From an uncultured Eggerthellaceae bacterium (GTDB taxonomy: Bacteria > Actinomycetota > Coriobacteriia > Coriobacteriales > Eggerthellaceae), in NCBI GenBank assembly GCA_934631995.1, contig CAKTYF010000105.1, positions 1-6,740 on the forward strand: a DNA stretch of 6,740 nucleotides, in the 5' to 3' direction. Below the pieces are notes generated by a model. It was not told the DNA's origin and did not search any database. It saw only the letters and a list, made by a program, of their open reading frames with translations. Shown here in pieces: positions 5,821-6,740 of the stretch. Each line of letters starts with the position of its first letter. The stretch's first letter is position 1. The translations under genes were made by a program, and so were the position numbers.

Positions 5821-6057
5821 CATGTTGTTGAAAAAACGCTTTCAAATTCGAAGTTGATGCAGGTTGGAAGTAGGTCATCGGAACAAATCGGATCGGTTTT
5901 CAGTATAGACGCCGTTGCTAGAAAACGCGCCTTAATAAATCACCAGTTCAAGATTATTCTCGATTGAGACATGTCATGGCAACAAGCCAATCCAAAAAAT
6001 CAACCTACTTCCAACCTATCGCAACTTCGAATTTTGGACCCAAAATCCAACAACATG
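5821..6057. repeat. 237-bp element bounded by 55-bp imperfect inverted repeats
   Basis: The left arm (5821-5875) and the reverse complement of the right arm (6003-6057) align without gaps at 41 of 55 positions. The matches fall in exact blocks: 10 bp (CATGTTGTTG), a variable 14 bp, 12 bp (AATTCGAAGTTG), a variable 4 bp, and 15 bp (AGGTTGGAAGTAGGT). The 127-bp interior has no gene. The shape suits a miniature non-autonomous transposable element or a two-site protein-binding region. No clear target duplication is visible beyond a weak ATGC on both sides. Confidence 0.65.
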
Positions 6058-6091
6058 AATGCGGAACAGGAGACAGAGATTTGTTCCATTT
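6058..6091 (+). repeat. 34-bp dispersed repeat, copy 2
   Basis: This copy matches 2277-2310 at 30 of 34 positions and begins at the base after the 237-bp inverted-repeat element. The GGAACA and TGTTCC arms are both kept. It lies downstream of the minus-strand GGDEF gene in the same relative orientation as copy 1 to the ATPase gene. Its differences from copy 1 are all transitions that make this copy richer in A and T. Confidence 0.7.
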
Positions 6092-6168
6092 ACGGAATGT
6101 AGGCTGAATTGGCAGCAGGTCCACTGAAAGTTCAAAGAACGAAACGGCGAATCGAGTACAGCAAAGCC

Positions 6169-6740
6169 CTAATCGTCGTACTCCACCGAGATGCTGTTGC
6201 CAATCCTTTTCGCTCGATACATTTCGGCATCAGCAATAAGAACATCATCGCGGGTGATGGATCCGCTGAAGTAGCCACCGATGCTCACAGCCAGTTTAAT
6301 GGTTGGGAATTCGGGAACTACCAGGTCATTTACTGTTTGACGGATCTTTTCCAAGCAGCCCGCGAACGACTCGCGCTTCATGCCCACAAACGCAATCAAC
6401 CCCTCGTCGCCGCCGAGGCGGATAAAGAAGTCGGTCTCACGTATGCTTTTCTTGGTAGCCTCAACCACCGCGCGCAGTATGACATCGCCCGCATGATGGC
6501 CCATGGTGTCGTTTACTTCCTTAAAGCCATCGATGTCAATCATAGCAATGGCCGTTACGTTCTCAAGAGAGTCAAAACGCTCTTCAAAGAAGCGGCGATT
6601 GTAAATGCCCAGCTGAACGTCGCGGTACAACTCGCTATATAAAGCAGCATTTGCCGATCGAATCGCATCAAGCAAGGAAGTGTCTGTGCGAACTTTTTCG
6701 ATTTCTTCCTCGTTAATCGTGTCAAGCATCTCAATAACGC
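6169..6740 (-). CDS. GGDEF-domain protein (diguanylate-cyclase-like), N-terminus beyond the window
   Basis: The C-terminal 190 residues of a GGDEF protein are present; the frame is still open at the right edge, so the ATG at 6729 is probably internal and any sensor domain lies outside. GGDEF proteins make cyclic di-GMP from two GTP. Numbering from that ATG, the domain starts at DVQLGIYNRRFFEE (about 37-50). The metal-binding MIDIDGFKEVND is at about 63-74 and GHHAGD at about 77-82. The active-site signature is RLGGDEG at 104-110, where phenylalanine of GGDEF is replaced by glycine. The inhibitory RxxD site is present (R97, D100, five residues before GGDE). Metal and substrate residues otherwise look intact, so activity is uncertain rather than excluded. 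A charged, probably helical linker (about 1-35) precedes the domain. Confidence 0.88.
   Translation of the reverse strand, partial: VIEMLDTINEEEIEKVRTDTSLLDAIRSANAALYSELYRDVQLGIYNRRFFEERFDSLENVTAIAMIDIDGFKEVNDTMGHHAGDVILRAVVEATKKSIRETDFFIRLGGDEGLIAFVGMKRESFAGCLEKIRQTVNDLVVPEFPTIKLAVSIGGYFSGSITRDDVLIADAEMYRAKRIGNSISVEYDD

Noticed and set aside
1..6740. CRISPR array, tRNA or rRNA genes, insertion-sequence transposase
   Set aside because: No regularly spaced direct repeats, no cloverleaf or rRNA-like sequence, and no transposase motif was found on either strand.

Overview
The window most resembles a chromosomal stretch from a Gram-positive anaerobe of the Coriobacteriia (Eggerthellaceae-like). 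This is an inference from moderate GC content, an HdrC-type iron-sulfur protein fragment, a WalJ/YycJ-type metallo-beta-lactamase protein, a DUF4143 ATPase and a GGDEF protein with the Eggerthellaceae-like 'LGIYNRRFFEE' entry motif. No 16S or other species marker is present. Nearly all genes lie on the minus strand; the exceptions are the HdrC fragment at the left edge and one small membrane protein in the middle.

Region 1 (1-2074) is partly decayed. A heterodisulfide-reductase-C-like gene (+) keeps only its N-terminal cluster motif and runs into the 3' end of the convergent metallo-beta-lactamase gene (209-1045, -), which looks intact. Upstream of that gene, 30 bp away on the same strand, is a SulP-family anion transporter remnant (1076-2074, -). 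It has lost its N-terminus and, in frame, most of its second transmembrane half, but keeps the STAS domain.

Region 2 (2075-2367) has no gene. It is packed with palindromes: a 9-bp tandem repeat, several hairpins and one copy of a 34-bp repeat that recurs at 6058-6091.

Region 3 (2368-4560) has an intact AAA/DUF4143 ATPase (-). Just upstream is the 3' remnant of a second, related ATPase gene in the same orientation, then an AT-rich stretch, then an unrecognised 166-residue two-helix membrane protein (+) with its own intrinsic terminator.

Region 4 (4564-5716) is an EamA/DMT-type exporter gene (-) with a well-formed sigma70-type promoter. Between promoter and gene is a short structured leader in which a 7-bp stem competes with an intrinsic terminator, which is the layout of a riboswitch or attenuator. 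On the opposite strand the upstream part of the same region carries a string like the conserved core of cobalamin riboswitches, with no gene to control.

Region 5 (5717-6168) has no gene. It holds a 237-bp element bounded by 55-bp imperfect inverted repeats, directly abutted by the second copy of the 34-bp repeat. The window ends in the C-terminal GGDEF domain of a diguanylate-cyclase-like protein (6169 to the right edge, -), whose signature reads GGDEG.

The genes do not form one pathway. The main story is genome erosion (three broken genes), dispersed repeats in the gaps, and one apparently regulated transporter whose leader RNA I could not assign to a known class.
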